Positions 1 to 8,617 of a stretch of 64,000 nucleotides of DNA are shown here, piece after piece. Position 1 is the first letter of the stretch. Each line of letters opens with the position of its first letter. Source of the stretch: Planctomycetota bacterium (lineage in GTDB: Bacteria > Planctomycetota > Phycisphaerae > UBA1845); NCBI GenBank assembly GCA_029558835.1, contig JAKQDH010000202.1, positions 62,001 through 126,000 of the forward strand, given 5' to 3'. The notes under the pieces were generated by a model that made no database searches, was not told where the DNA came from, and saw only the letters and a list, made by a program, of their open reading frames with translations. Both the position numbers and the translations under genes were made by a program.

Positions 1-541
1 TCTTCTGGAACGCCCCGACGGCCTTCTCGTACTCTTGCAGGAACTTGTAGCAGACACCGAGGTTGTAATAAGCCCCCTCGCACTGCGGGTCACGTTCGAT
101 GACCGCCTGGAGAGCCGCCACCGCCTCAGCAAACCTGCCCTCGCGCTGCTGGATGATCCCGCGGAGGTAGTACGTGCCGATCAGGGTGGGGTCCAGCTTA
201 TGCGCCTCATCCAGCCACCGCAACCCCTCTTCGTGCTTCCGCGCCCGCATGAGCACCAGCGCCAGGTTGAAGCGATCGATCGCCGACTCCGGCTTCAGCT
301 CGACGCAACGCGCAAACTCCGCCGCCGCTTCTTCGAACTTGTCGTTCTCGTAGTACGCCTTACCCAGCAAGCGGTGACTCTCCACCTCACGTTGCACCTC
401 CGCCTGCTGCGCACCGGGCGCGGTTGCACGAGGCCCCGGCGCCTGCTTTGGCTCTGCCGCGGCGACGCATACTCCGGCCAGCACGCAACCGACTGCCACC
501 CACGCCCACCGCGTTGTACCACGTGAATGGCTCCACCCCAT
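1..541 (-). CDS. Secreted TPR-repeat protein, 3' end outside the window
   Basis: The reading frame starts at an ATG at 541 and stays open to the left edge of the window, giving about 180 residues with no stop, so the C-terminus is missing. Residues 1-31 form a signal peptide: an Arg-containing start, a hydrophobic stretch (WVAVGCVLAGVCVAAA) and then a mature start AEPKQ. From about residue 55 the sequence is helical and repeats the TPR pattern (LLGKAYYENDKFEEAAAEF, YYLRGIIQQREGRFAEAV, YYNLGVCYKFLQEYEKAV), about four repeats. TPR proteins bind other proteins; the specific partner is unknown. It follows the CRTAC1-TPR gene on the same strand after 162 bases and could share its transcript. Confidence in the frame is high; function is only generic. 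Confidence 0.8.
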   Translation of the reverse strand, partial: MGWSHSRGTTRWAWVAVGCVLAGVCVAAAEPKQAPGPRATAPGAQQAEVQREVESHRLLGKAYYENDKFEEAAAEFARCVELKPESAIDRFNLALVLMRARKHEEGLRWLDEAHKLDPTLIGTYYLRGIIQQREGRFAEAVAALQAVIERDPQCEGAYYNLGVCYKFLQEYEKAVGAFQK

Positions 542-703
542 GGAGAAAAGAGGCCACCGAACTGGGTGGCATGGCCAAGCGCAGCGCCGCCATGTTCTCG
601 CCTGGGTGAGGCGCTGGTTTCCGGCACGGCATGCCGGCGCCTTCGGCTTCGGCATGCCACCCTCCCGGTTTCCCACCAACCTGGTCCTGTTCAGCGCGTT
701 CAT

Positions 704-3700
704 TCAATCCACCCAAACCTTCGCCAAGTCCGTATCCACCGGGTCCTCGAGGCCGCGGAGCTTCTCCACGTAGTCGATCAACTCGTCCGGCGAGCGCTCC
801 AGCAGCTCCAGACGCACCTTCAAACCCTCAAAATCCGGGTATTCCCGCAACCCCTGTTCCCAGGTCTCCTTTGCCTTCTTCAGGTTCTCCTCCAGCCCCT
901 CCTCGCGATTCTTCACGTAGGAGTCGCCCAGCCCCACGTAGCCGAACGCGAAGTACCGCCGCTGCTTCTCGGGCGGCAGCGTCTTCTGCAGGGCAATGAG
1001 TTCGGTGAAGTCCTGGATCGCCAGCGGCGCGTGGCCGAGCTTGCGCGGCCAGTGCAGATGGTTCATCCCCCGCACGAACTTGGCTGTCCAGCAGGTCGGG
1101 TCGTGCTGCAGGATAATGTCAAGCTGCTCCAGGGACTTGTTCGACAGCTTCCCCTGCGTCACGATTCCCAACTTGGGGTAAGGCATCTTGTCCACGTACG
1201 ACAGCGCCTTGTTCAGCCGCGGCATGGTCGCGTCGGGGTGCTTCTCCACCAAGTCCTCGAAGAACCTGATCGAGCGGTCGAAGTACACGTGCCCGTAGCG
1301 ACGAATCAGCGTGCGGTACTCATTCGAGTACAGCAGCGCGTTCGGTTCCCGCTCGATCGCCCGCTCCAGCTCGCCCAGCGCCGCCGACTTCCGCCCGCGT
1401 CCGTCGAGAACCAGCGCAAACTCGTAACGCACCTTCGGATCATTGGGGTTCTGCTCGACGGCCTGCTTATGAACCAGAAACTCCTTCTTGAACGCCTGCA
1501 ACTCATCCCAGTTCAGTTCCGGCTCCTCATCGGGAGCGGACGCCGCGGCTTCCGCCAGCTTCTTCTCCCGCTCGGCCTCCTTCTTGCGCGCCTCGATCTG
1601 CGCTTCCTTGAAGCGCTTCCGCTCTTCCAGGAACGCCGCGGGCGTGTTCTCAACATACCGCAGAAGCTGGTTCGCCTTCACGTTCTCGAAGCGCTCGACA
1701 TAGCCCGTGGGCCAGCGCACTTCCACCACATCCGCCTTCTCAGATTCACCCAGGCCGAAGTGCATCCGATACGGGCACTGGCTGTGATCCCCGTTGCCCC
1801 CCTCAAGCTCACGAATCTGTCCCGCGTCTCCGCAAACTACCTTGACCCGCGTGCCGATGGCGTCCCGATTGCAGTTCGTCCCCTTCAGTTCAATCTGCAG
1901 CCAGTGGTTCCGATTGCCGACGTCGTTGCGATACAGGACGCTGTCCTGGCCCTGGTTCGAGATATACACGTCGAGGTCGCCATCGTTGTCGAAGTCGGCG
2001 ATGGCAAGCCCGCGCCCGTCCCCGATGTCCGCCAGCCCCAATGCCTGCGCCACCTCGGTAAATACCTCGTTGCCCTCGTTGCGCCACACCCGGGACGGCT
2101 CATACCCCGAGAACGTCGAATCCCCCATCACCGGCCAGTTCTGCGCCTCCACCGGATCGAATCCGGGCTTCGTGACGGCCTTGGCCAGGTCCGTGAAGTA
2201 CTCATGTCCAGGATTGCCCGAGATGTAGCCGTTGGCAACCACGATATCCAGGTCGCCGTCATTGTCGTAATCCCAGAACCGCCCGGCCCAGCACCACCCG
2301 GCGTCGTACACGTTCGTCTCGAACGACACATCGCTGAACGTACCGTCCCCCATGTTGCGGTAAAGCTGGTTCCCCTCCTTCACGTACTCCTTCGTCCAGA
2401 TGTTCGTGATATACAGATCGAGCCAGCCGTCGTTGTTGTAATCACCGAACTCGACGTTCATCCCCTTGTGCGTGTCCCAGCCGATCGCCGTATCGGTCAC
2501 ATTCGTAAACGTCGCGTCGGCGTTCAGGCGAAACACCCGGTCCTGCCCGAAGTCGTTGGCACACGCCAGGTCCAGGTCACCGTCGTTGTCATAGTCCCCC
2601 ACGCCCACGTCTAGAGTCCATCCCGTATCGTCGACGCCCAGCTCCCTACTCACGTCCGTGAACGTGCCGTCCCCATTGTTGCGATACAGCACGTTGGCCC
2701 CCGCGTCCCGGGCGGTCTCGAAGTCCTCGTGCATCTGCCGCGAATCCTGCAGGTTCCACAGGTCCACGTTGCGGAAGTAGTTGCCTACGTACAGGTCGAG
2801 ATACGAGTCGTCGTTGTAGTCAAACCAGACGGCCGCGTTGCCGTTGCCCTTGTCGCCGACGCCGGCCTGCTCCGTCACATCGCTGAACGTCCCATCTCCG
2901 TTGGCGCGGTAGAGCACGTTCCAACCCCATTTCACCACGTACAAATCGAGCCAGCCGTCGTTGTTGAAGTCGCCCCAAACGGCGTCCATGCTCGCGCCGT
3001 GTGCCGCGTTGGCGTCGGCCACGCCCGCCTCTACTCCTACGTCCACGAACGTCATGTCGCCGTTGTTGCGGAAGAGGCGATTGGGTTTGCCCATGTCGGA
3101 ATTGGTAACGTACAGGTCGATGTCGCCGTCGCGGTCGTAGTCCGCCGCCGCCGCGGCCGCCCCCACCGACGCCATCCACGGCATGATGCAGTCGAGCTTC
3201 TTATCCAGCACCGGCTTGCAGTGACGATGCCGCACCCCCGCCCGGTCCGTCACCTCGACGAACGCCTTTCCCGCGGACACGCGGTCGGGTTTGGACGTGC
3301 CCTTGGGCGTTTCGGAACCCTCCGGCGTGGGCGCGGTTACGGTTGTTGGCGGAACTCCGGCCTTGTCTGAGCGTTCAGCGTCAGCACCGCCCCGCGGACC
3401 TTCCTCTCCCCCTTGGGCATACGCGTTGGCGGTCGCGGCCACGCCCTCATCCACCACAGGCAAAGCCAAGCGGGCGGCATCTGAACCCCTCTCCCCTCGG
3501 GAGAGGGGTAGGGGTGAGGGCGACGGGGGCGATGACACCCTCCCAAGTGCATCAAGACAGTCCCCCGCAGCACCGAAGAGGCCAAACACGTACGCAGTCT
3601 GTGACTGCGCCAGCGTGGGTACACCGTCCGTCTCGCCATACGCGGGCGGAGCCGCCAACCCCGCCCATGCGGCCAAGGCGCTGATCAAGAGCCCCGCTCC

Positions 3701-3754
3701 TACGCAAACAGGAAGCGTCCACTCGCCGTGTCGCTCATCGCAGCGTCCCAGCAT
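704..3754 (-). CDS. CRTAC1-like protein: FG-GAP beta-propeller, ASPIC/UnbV domain and C-terminal TPR
   Basis: 1016 residues. Residues 1-40 look like a signal peptide. About residues 165-610 carry repeated FG-GAP/VCBS calcium-binding motifs (DYDRDGDIDLYVTN, DFNNDGWLDLYVVK, DYNNDGWLDLYITN and others), which fold as a beta-propeller. An ASPIC/UnbV domain follows (NHWLQIELKGTNCNRDAIGT ... HFGLGES ... VRWPTGY). A short charged helical linker (RKKEAEREKKLAEAAA) leads to a C-terminal TPR-like region of about 230 residues. Such proteins are exported and common in Planctomycetota, but the substrate is not known. Residues about 73-92 (PSPSPLPLSRGERGS) are encoded by a dispersed palindromic repeat, so this part of the linker is probably inserted sequence. 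The ATG at 3754 has a GGGGGA ribosome-binding site just upstream, and a good promoter lies at 3839-3867. Confidence 0.88.
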   Translation of the reverse strand: MLGRCDERHGEWTLPVCVGAGLLISALAAWAGLAAPPAYGETDGVPTLAQSQTAYVFGLFGAAGDCLDALGRVSSPPSPSPLPLSRGERGSDAARLALPVVDEGVAATANAYAQGGEEGPRGGADAERSDKAGVPPTTVTAPTPEGSETPKGTSKPDRVSAGKAFVEVTDRAGVRHRHCKPVLDKKLDCIMPWMASVGAAAAAADYDRDGDIDLYVTNSDMGKPNRLFRNNGDMTFVDVGVEAGVADANAAHGASMDAVWGDFNNDGWLDLYVVKWGWNVLYRANGDGTFSDVTEQAGVGDKGNGNAAVWFDYNDDSYLDLYVGNYFRNVDLWNLQDSRQMHEDFETARDAGANVLYRNNGDGTFTDVSRELGVDDTGWTLDVGVGDYDNDGDLDLACANDFGQDRVFRLNADATFTNVTDTAIGWDTHKGMNVEFGDYNNDGWLDLYITNIWTKEYVKEGNQLYRNMGDGTFSDVSFETNVYDAGWCWAGRFWDYDNDGDLDIVVANGYISGNPGHEYFTDLAKAVTKPGFDPVEAQNWPVMGDSTFSGYEPSRVWRNEGNEVFTEVAQALGLADIGDGRGLAIADFDNDGDLDVYISNQGQDSVLYRNDVGNRNHWLQIELKGTNCNRDAIGTRVKVVCGDAGQIRELEGGNGDHSQCPYRMHFGLGESEKADVVEVRWPTGYVERFENVKANQLLRYVENTPAAFLEERKRFKEAQIEARKKEAEREKKLAEAAASAPDEEPELNWDELQAFKKEFLVHKQAVEQNPNDPKVRYEFALVLDGRGRKSAALGELERAIEREPNALLYSNEYRTLIRRYGHVYFDRSIRFFEDLVEKHPDATMPRLNKALSYVDKMPYPKLGIVTQGKLSNKSLEQLDIILQHDPTCWTAKFVRGMNHLHWPRKLGHAPLAIQDFTELIALQKTLPPEKQRRYFAFGYVGLGDSYVKNREEGLEENLKKAKETWEQGLREYPDFEGLKVRLELLERSPDELIDYVEKLRGLEDPVDTDLAKVWVD
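3486..3595. repeat. Dispersed palindromic repeat, long copy 1, inside the CRTAC1-TPR gene
   Basis: The first 37 bases (core palindrome CCCCTCTCCC-CTC-GGGAGAGGGG plus a GGGGTGAGGG tail) are identical to the copy at 23241. The following ~70 bases also align with the 23241 copy with gaps (shared blocks GATGAC, TCCCCCGC, GCCAA.CACGT). This copy lies within an open reading frame and keeps the frame, adding a Pro/Ser/Arg-rich stretch after the signal peptide. Confidence 0.8.
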
Positions 3755-3838
3755 GCCCGTCCCCCGAAACGTGAAAGAAATGGTCCGCCCCGTTCGCCTC
3801 CGCGTCCGGCGCGCTTGACGCCCCGCGACCAGCCTCTT

Positions 3839-3867
3839 AGCCTACGAATGCAGCCCCGCCGCGTCAA
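3839..3867 (-). promoter_or_regulatory. Sigma70-type promoter for the CRTAC1-TPR gene
   Basis: On the minus strand a -35 TTGACG (3862-3867) is separated by 17 bases from a -10 TAGGCT (3839-3844). Transcription would start near 3832, giving a leader of about 78 bases before the ATG at 3754. Found by eye from the consensus. Confidence 0.5.
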
Positions 3868-3968
3868 GATGAATCAACGCGGGCGTGGGGCTTTGGTCGG
3901 TTCGGCGCCCCGCAGGCTGCCCCCGCCGGGCCGCGAGCAGGCCGGAGTGGGCGCACCGGGTGCCATTC

Positions 3969-6900
3969 ATGCGCGTTTTCTTCCGCTTCGTAACCGCTCA
4001 CCCGCTGCCCTTCCTCATCGGTCCGGCCCTGCTGGCCGCGGCGTTCGCCCCCTTCGTCCTCACCCTCGCCCGTGACACCAGCCCCGACGCGTTCATCCCC
4101 GCCACGCACGAGGCCCTCGCGCTCAAGAAGGAGGTAGACGCCCAATTCGGCCTCTCCGACCCCATCGCCGTGGCCGTGGTTCGTGACCAACCCGGCGGCG
4201 TCTTCAATCCTTCCACCCTCCGCCTGATTCAGTCGCTAACCCAGCGCATCCAGGACTTCCCCGACATCGAGCCGGGCGACGTCATGAGCCTGGCCACCGA
4301 GTCCGGCGTCTTCTTCGAGGACGGCCAGCCGGGCTTTCGACGTTTCCTCACCGATATCCCCGAAACCCCGCACGACCTGACGGCGCTCAAGAACGACATC
4401 CTCGGCTACGAGCTGTACCGCGGGACGCTCGTGTCCGCCGACGCCTCGGCCGCCTGCATCCTCATCCGCCCGCGGGACGAGCACCGCGCCGACGCCATCT
4501 ACCGTGCGCTCCGCCAAGCGGTCGATGAGACTCCCGTCAACGACGAGCGACTCTTCGTCGCCGGCGAGGCGGCCGTCCGGGCCCACATGGGTACCGCGGT
4601 CTCCGACGACGCCCTGCGCATGAACTTCGTCTGCCCCGTGGTGATGGCCGTCCTCATCATCCTGGCCTATCGCACCGTGCGCGGCACGCTCCTGCCGTTG
4701 TGCGTGATCGGAGGAGCCTCGGTGCTCGCGTTGGGTTCGATGGGCGCCGTCGGCGTCCCCGTCTACATCGTCACCAACGGCATCTTCGTGGTCATCATGG
4801 CCCTTGCCGTCGCGGACTCGCTCCACCTCATCGGTCAGTACTACGAAGAGCAACTCCAGCCGAACGGACGCACGAAGCAGGACCTCATCGTCGATGCGTG
4901 CAGCACCCTCTGGTACCCCATCCTCATGACGTCCCTGACCGACCTGGCTGGCTTCCTCGCGCTGTACCTGGTCGGCGCGATGCCGCCCATCGAGTACTTC
5001 GGCCTGTTCACCTGCGTCGGCATCGTGGGCGCCCTTGTTTACTCCTGCACGGTGGTCCCGGCCGGGCTTGCCATCAGGCCGCTGGCACTGAGCGCGGCCT
5101 TCCTCGCCCGTCGCGCGCCCACGGACAGCCCGGGGCACCACGACCTCATCGGCCGCGCCCTGGCCGCTCTGGGCACCACCGTCTTCCACCGCCGCCGCGC
5201 TGTCTTGGTCGCCGGGGGAGTCGTCCTTGCCTTCGCCGGCTGGGCCGCCTCCAAGCTCGTCATCAACGACGCCCGCATCCTCGCATTCAAGGATCGCCAC
5301 CCCATCGTGCAGGCCAGCACGGTCCTCAACGAGCGCTTCGACGGCACTGGCCAGTTGAGCATCGCGCTCAGTGCCAACCGGCCGGGGGCTCTGCTCGACC
5401 CGTCCGTGCTCGCCCGCATCGCTGACCTGGAAGCATTCACCGAGACGCTGCCCCACGTGGGTGGCACGCATTCCCTCGCCGGCTGGGTCAAGCGCGCCCA
5501 CCAGAAAATGCACGACGACGACCCCGCCTACTACGCCATCCCGGAGGACCCGGAGGACACCCGTTTCTATCTGGATGTGCTGAGCGAACGGACGTCCCCC
5601 ATGGCTCGCTCACTCGCAGAGATCGTCGACCGCGACTACACCCACACCAACCTCATCGTCCGCATGCGCAGCACGGAGTTCATCCACCAGCGCGCCGTCA
5701 TCGAAACCCTCCAGCAGTACCTCGCCAACCGCATCACCACCGACTCGCATACCGGTTCCACCACCACCCCTCCCCCCCCCGCAGGAGAGGGCAGGGTGAG
5801 GGGGGACGCCTCAACCAACCCACCGCCTGCAACCCCTCTCCCCCTGGGGGGAGAGGGTAGGGTGAGGGGGGATGCCTCAACCACGCAACCTCTCTCTGCC
5901 CACCTGCCGGCAGGAACTGCGCCTGCGCCAGCGTCCCTGACCGCCCGCCTCACCGGCCGCGCCCATCTGGACTACCACTGGCTCCGCCTCATCCGCAGCA
6001 CCCACTTCAACAGCATGGGCCTGTCGCTCCTGTGCGTCCTGGCACTGACCGCCCTGATGTTCCGCTCACTGCTCGCCGGGCTGTTGTGCACCCTGACCGT
6101 CTCGGTGGCCGTCCTCGTCAACTACGCCGTCATGGGTCTCAGCGGCATCCCGCTCGGCGTGGGCAGCTCGATGTTCGCCAGTATCGCCATCGGCACCGGG
6201 GTCAACGCGCCGATCCACATGCTGGACCGCCTGCGCGCAGGCTTGCGCCGCCCAGGCGCCGACGCCGCGGCCGTCTTCCGCGACGCGACCGCCTACACGG
6301 GTCGGGTGCTCTTCTTCACCGGTACCATCATTGCCATCGGCTTCCTGCTGCTTTGCGTGTCGCAGTTCCGCACCCTCAACGAGTTCGGCCTCCTCATCGG
6401 CCTGGCCATGCTCATCAGCTTCATCACCAGCATCACGCTCCTGCCGGCAGCGGTGGTCGCGGCCAGGCCGCGCTTCATCTGGGGCATGCACAACCGAGGC
6501 CCCGATCAACCGAGTTCGGCGTCCACCGCGGGTGCCATGCCCACCCCCGCCCAAGGCGGGGGTGGGCATGCTCTGCGGTTGCCGCTTGTGCTCGGCTTCT
6601 CGCTGATTCTGTTGGGCGCCCTTCCCCGGACCGCCCGTGCCGCCGATCCCCCACCCTTCGAGTTCACCGATGTCACAACCACCGCCGGCATCGACTTCGT
6701 CGAGACCATCGGCGACGACGAAATGACGAACATCGTCGAGTCCACCGGCGTCGGTTGCGGCTTCATCGACTTCGACGGCGACGGCTGGCTCGACATCTAT
6801 CTGATCAACGGCTGCTGGCTGGAAGGCATCTCCGACGCCGGCCTTGCACCGGACCGCCGGGCCCAACTCGCCCGTGCCACTGACCGCCTCTACCGCAATC

Positions 6901-8285
6901 GTCGCGACGGAACCTTCGAGGATGTTACAGCGGCCGCAGGCGTCAACCGACCCGCCTCTGGCATGGGCGTCACGGCCGCCGACTACGACGGCGACGGCGA
7001 CCAGGACCTGTACATCACGAACTACGGCCCCAACTTCCTCTACCGCAACAACGGCGACGGCACCTCCACTGAGATTGGCCGTGCCGCCGGCGTCGATGAC
7101 CCGAACTTCGGTGTCGGAGCCGTCTTCCTCGATTTCGACCGCGATGGCTGGCTCGACCTCTACCTGGGCAATTACCTGACCTTCGACCCCAGCAGGACTC
7201 CCGAGCACGCCCGCCACATCGTCCGCAGCCCGCTGGCCTACGACGCCCAGCAGGATCGGCTCTTCCGCAACCTCGGACCCACCGGGAACCCCCCCTTCTC
7301 GTTCCGCGATGTCACGCACCAGGCGGGCATCAACGCCGTGCCCCCCGGCCGCGCCATGGGCGTCGGCGCCTTCGATTACGACAACGACGGCTGGCTGGAC
7401 GTCTTCGTTTCTAACGACGCGATGGAGAACCACCTCTGGCACAACAAGCGCGACGGCACGTTCGAGAACGTCGCGTTGCTGGCGGGAGTGGCCTTCAGCG
7501 AGGCCGGTGCCGGTGCCGCCGCCATGGCCGTTGAAGTCGGTGACATCGACGGTGACGGTCTGTCTGACCTGCTCATCCCTGACATGAACACCTGCTGCCT
7601 CTATCGCAACCTCGGTCGCGGTCTCTTCGAAGACGTGGCCGTCCGCAGCGGCATCGGTGCGGCCGTCGCCCCCTACCACAGTTGGGGCGGCGTGCTCGCC
7701 GACTTCGACCTCGACGGCCACTTGGATGCCTTCATCGCCAACGGCGACGCGACGCGTCTGGGGCCCCAGCCCAGCCTGTTCTTCCACGGCGACGGTCGCG
7801 GTAGGTTCGAACCTGTGCCGCCCGCGAAATCGTCCGCGTCTCTCCCCCCCTTCGTCAGCCGGGGTGTCGCCCGCGGAGACTACGACAACGACGGCGACAT
7901 CGACCTCATCGTCAACTGCCTGAACTCGCGCCCTCTGCTCCTGCGCAACGATACTCCGCGTCAGGGTCGGCATTGGCTCTGCGTGCACCTGCTCGGCTCG
8001 GGCGGCAACCGCGATGCCATCGGGGCGATGGTCAAGGTCACCGCCGGCGGCCGAACGCTCGTCCAGCAACGGCTCGCCGCCGGCAGCTACCTCTCCCAGC
8101 ACGACCCGCGGCTCCACTTCGGCTTGGGCACCGCCACCCATGCAGAACGCATCGAAGTGACTTGGCCCGACGGTTCCCAAAAGACCCTCAGCAACGTCCC
8201 CACTGACCGCGTAGTCGCGGAGCCCCAGCCGGGCCAGCCGGCATCAACCGGAAGCCCCGACTCCCCTACCCCGCGCCACCCTTGA
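3969..8285 (+). CDS. RND/MMPL-family transporter fused to a C-terminal CRTAC1-like (FG-GAP + ASPIC/UnbV) domain
   Basis: 1438 residues from the ATG at 3969; the open frame extends upstream to 3885 but the first convincing membrane segment (VFFRFVTAHPLPFLIGPALL) begins here. Residues 1-855 have the duplicated RND layout: one N-terminal helix, a periplasmic loop, a helix bundle (MNFVCPVVMAVLIILAYRTV, with ADSLHLIGQY), then a second half with its own loop and bundle ending at LLPAAVVAA. A further hydrophobic segment (LRLPLVLGFSLILLGALP, about residue 870) resembles a signal peptide and would carry the rest to the periplasm. Residues about 890-1335 hold FG-GAP repeats (DFDGDGWLDIYLIN, DYDGDGDQDLYITN), then an ASPIC/UnbV domain (HWLCVHLLGSGGNRDAIGAM, HFGLGTA). 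RND proteins export lipids or drugs using the proton gradient. The second loop contains two in-frame repeat insertions. A fusion of two formerly separate genes is likely. Confidence 0.85.
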   Translation: MRVFFRFVTAHPLPFLIGPALLAAAFAPFVLTLARDTSPDAFIPATHEALALKKEVDAQFGLSDPIAVAVVRDQPGGVFNPSTLRLIQSLTQRIQDFPDIEPGDVMSLATESGVFFEDGQPGFRRFLTDIPETPHDLTALKNDILGYELYRGTLVSADASAACILIRPRDEHRADAIYRALRQAVDETPVNDERLFVAGEAAVRAHMGTAVSDDALRMNFVCPVVMAVLIILAYRTVRGTLLPLCVIGGASVLALGSMGAVGVPVYIVTNGIFVVIMALAVADSLHLIGQYYEEQLQPNGRTKQDLIVDACSTLWYPILMTSLTDLAGFLALYLVGAMPPIEYFGLFTCVGIVGALVYSCTVVPAGLAIRPLALSAAFLARRAPTDSPGHHDLIGRALAALGTTVFHRRRAVLVAGGVVLAFAGWAASKLVINDARILAFKDRHPIVQASTVLNERFDGTGQLSIALSANRPGALLDPSVLARIADLEAFTETLPHVGGTHSLAGWVKRAHQKMHDDDPAYYAIPEDPEDTRFYLDVLSERTSPMARSLAEIVDRDYTHTNLIVRMRSTEFIHQRAVIETLQQYLANRITTDSHTGSTTTPPPPAGEGRVRGDASTNPPPATPLPLGGEGRVRGDASTTQPLSAHLPAGTAPAPASLTARLTGRAHLDYHWLRLIRSTHFNSMGLSLLCVLALTALMFRSLLAGLLCTLTVSVAVLVNYAVMGLSGIPLGVGSSMFASIAIGTGVNAPIHMLDRLRAGLRRPGADAAAVFRDATAYTGRVLFFTGTIIAIGFLLLCVSQFRTLNEFGLLIGLAMLISFITSITLLPAAVVAARPRFIWGMHNRGPDQPSSASTAGAMPTPAQGGGGHALRLPLVLGFSLILLGALPRTARAADPPPFEFTDVTTTAGIDFVETIGDDEMTNIVESTGVGCGFIDFDGDGWLDIYLINGCWLEGISDAGLAPDRRAQLARATDRLYRNRRDGTFEDVTAAAGVNRPASGMGVTAADYDGDGDQDLYITNYGPNFLYRNNGDGTSTEIGRAAGVDDPNFGVGAVFLDFDRDGWLDLYLGNYLTFDPSRTPEHARHIVRSPLAYDAQQDRLFRNLGPTGNPPFSFRDVTHQAGINAVPPGRAMGVGAFDYDNDGWLDVFVSNDAMENHLWHNKRDGTFENVALLAGVAFSEAGAGAAAMAVEVGDIDGDGLSDLLIPDMNTCCLYRNLGRGLFEDVAVRSGIGAAVAPYHSWGGVLADFDLDGHLDAFIANGDATRLGPQPSLFFHGDGRGRFEPVPPAKSSASLPPFVSRGVARGDYDNDGDIDLIVNCLNSRPLLLRNDTPRQGRHWLCVHLLGSGGNRDAIGAMVKVTAGGRTLVQQRLAAGSYLSQHDPRLHFGLGTATHAERIEVTWPDGSQKTLSNVPTDRVVAEPQPGQPASTGSPDSPTPRHP
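5767..5805. repeat. Palindromic repeat (family A) in frame within the RND gene, copy 1
   Basis: CCCCTCCCCC..GGAGAGGGCAGGGTGAGGGG, a variant of the core at 3486. It is translated in frame as a PPPPAGEGRVRGDAS peptide in the second periplasmic loop of the transporter. Confidence 0.75.
5833..5871. repeat. Palindromic repeat (family A) in frame within the RND gene, copy 2
   Basis: A second copy 66 bases after the first and in the same orientation, translated as TPLPLGGEGRVRGDAS. The two peptides share GEGRVRGDAS, so the loop carries a duplicated repeat-derived segment. Confidence 0.75.
6536..6570. repeat. Perfect 35-base palindrome at the RND/CRTAC1 fusion point
   Basis: Arms CATGCCCACCCCCGCC and its exact reverse complement are separated by CAA, giving a 16-bp stem. 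It is translated in frame (MPTPAQGGGGHA) between the last RND helix and the signal-peptide-like segment of the propeller part. Its sequence differs from family A, so it is a second repeat type. Confidence 0.85.
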
Positions 8286-8361
8286 TGTTAAAATGGGGCA
8301 AGTTGGCGACTGAAACCCCCGGAAGCCGAAGCGGCCCCGCGGCTCCGGACACGCGGCGTAG

Positions 8362-8387
8362 GCCCGGCGGGCTCACAACCGCCGGGC
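8362..8387. repeat. REP-like hairpin downstream of the RND fusion gene
   Basis: A 9-bp perfect stem, GCCCGGCGG with CCGCCGGGC, and an 8-base loop. It sits about 80 bases after the stop codon and could end transcription or protect the transcript. No T-tract follows, so it is not a classical intrinsic terminator. Confidence 0.5.
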
Positions 8388-8520
8388 TCGCACCGTCGCC
8401 CCACCGGAGCAGGCCGTCTGGGGGCCATACGTGGCCCGGTGCTCACACTGCCCCGTCGATGAGTCCCGCGGTATGAACTCGCTCGCTTGGCCCGCGGTGG
8501 GCCCGCGCACGTATGCGGGG

Positions 8521-8549
8521 GTGAAACTCCGCCCCCTGGCGTGTATAAT
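8521..8549 (+). promoter_or_regulatory. Promoter for the RidA-family gene
   Basis: A perfect -10 TATAAT (8544-8549) lies 17 bases after GTGAAA (8521-8526), which matches four of six -35 positions. Start of transcription would be near 8556, about 60 bases before the ATG at 8618. Confidence 0.55.
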
Positions 8550-8617
8550 GGTGCCCTCGTGGCGACTCCCCGGTGTTTGGGGAGGCGGAGTGGGTTTTCG
8601 CAGGGGGCACGTCCGGA

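Larger units (their letters stand above)
8286..8617. other. Intergenic region between the RND fusion and the RidA gene
   Basis: 332 bases without a credible gene. It holds the hairpin at 8362-8387 and the promoter at 8521-8549. The remainder is GC-rich with no other recognised signal. Confidence 0.6.

Noticed and set aside
527..2614. A 695-residue plus-strand open frame at the left end
   Set aside because: It is antisense to the FG-GAP propeller; its repeats are mirror images of the FG-GAP codons.
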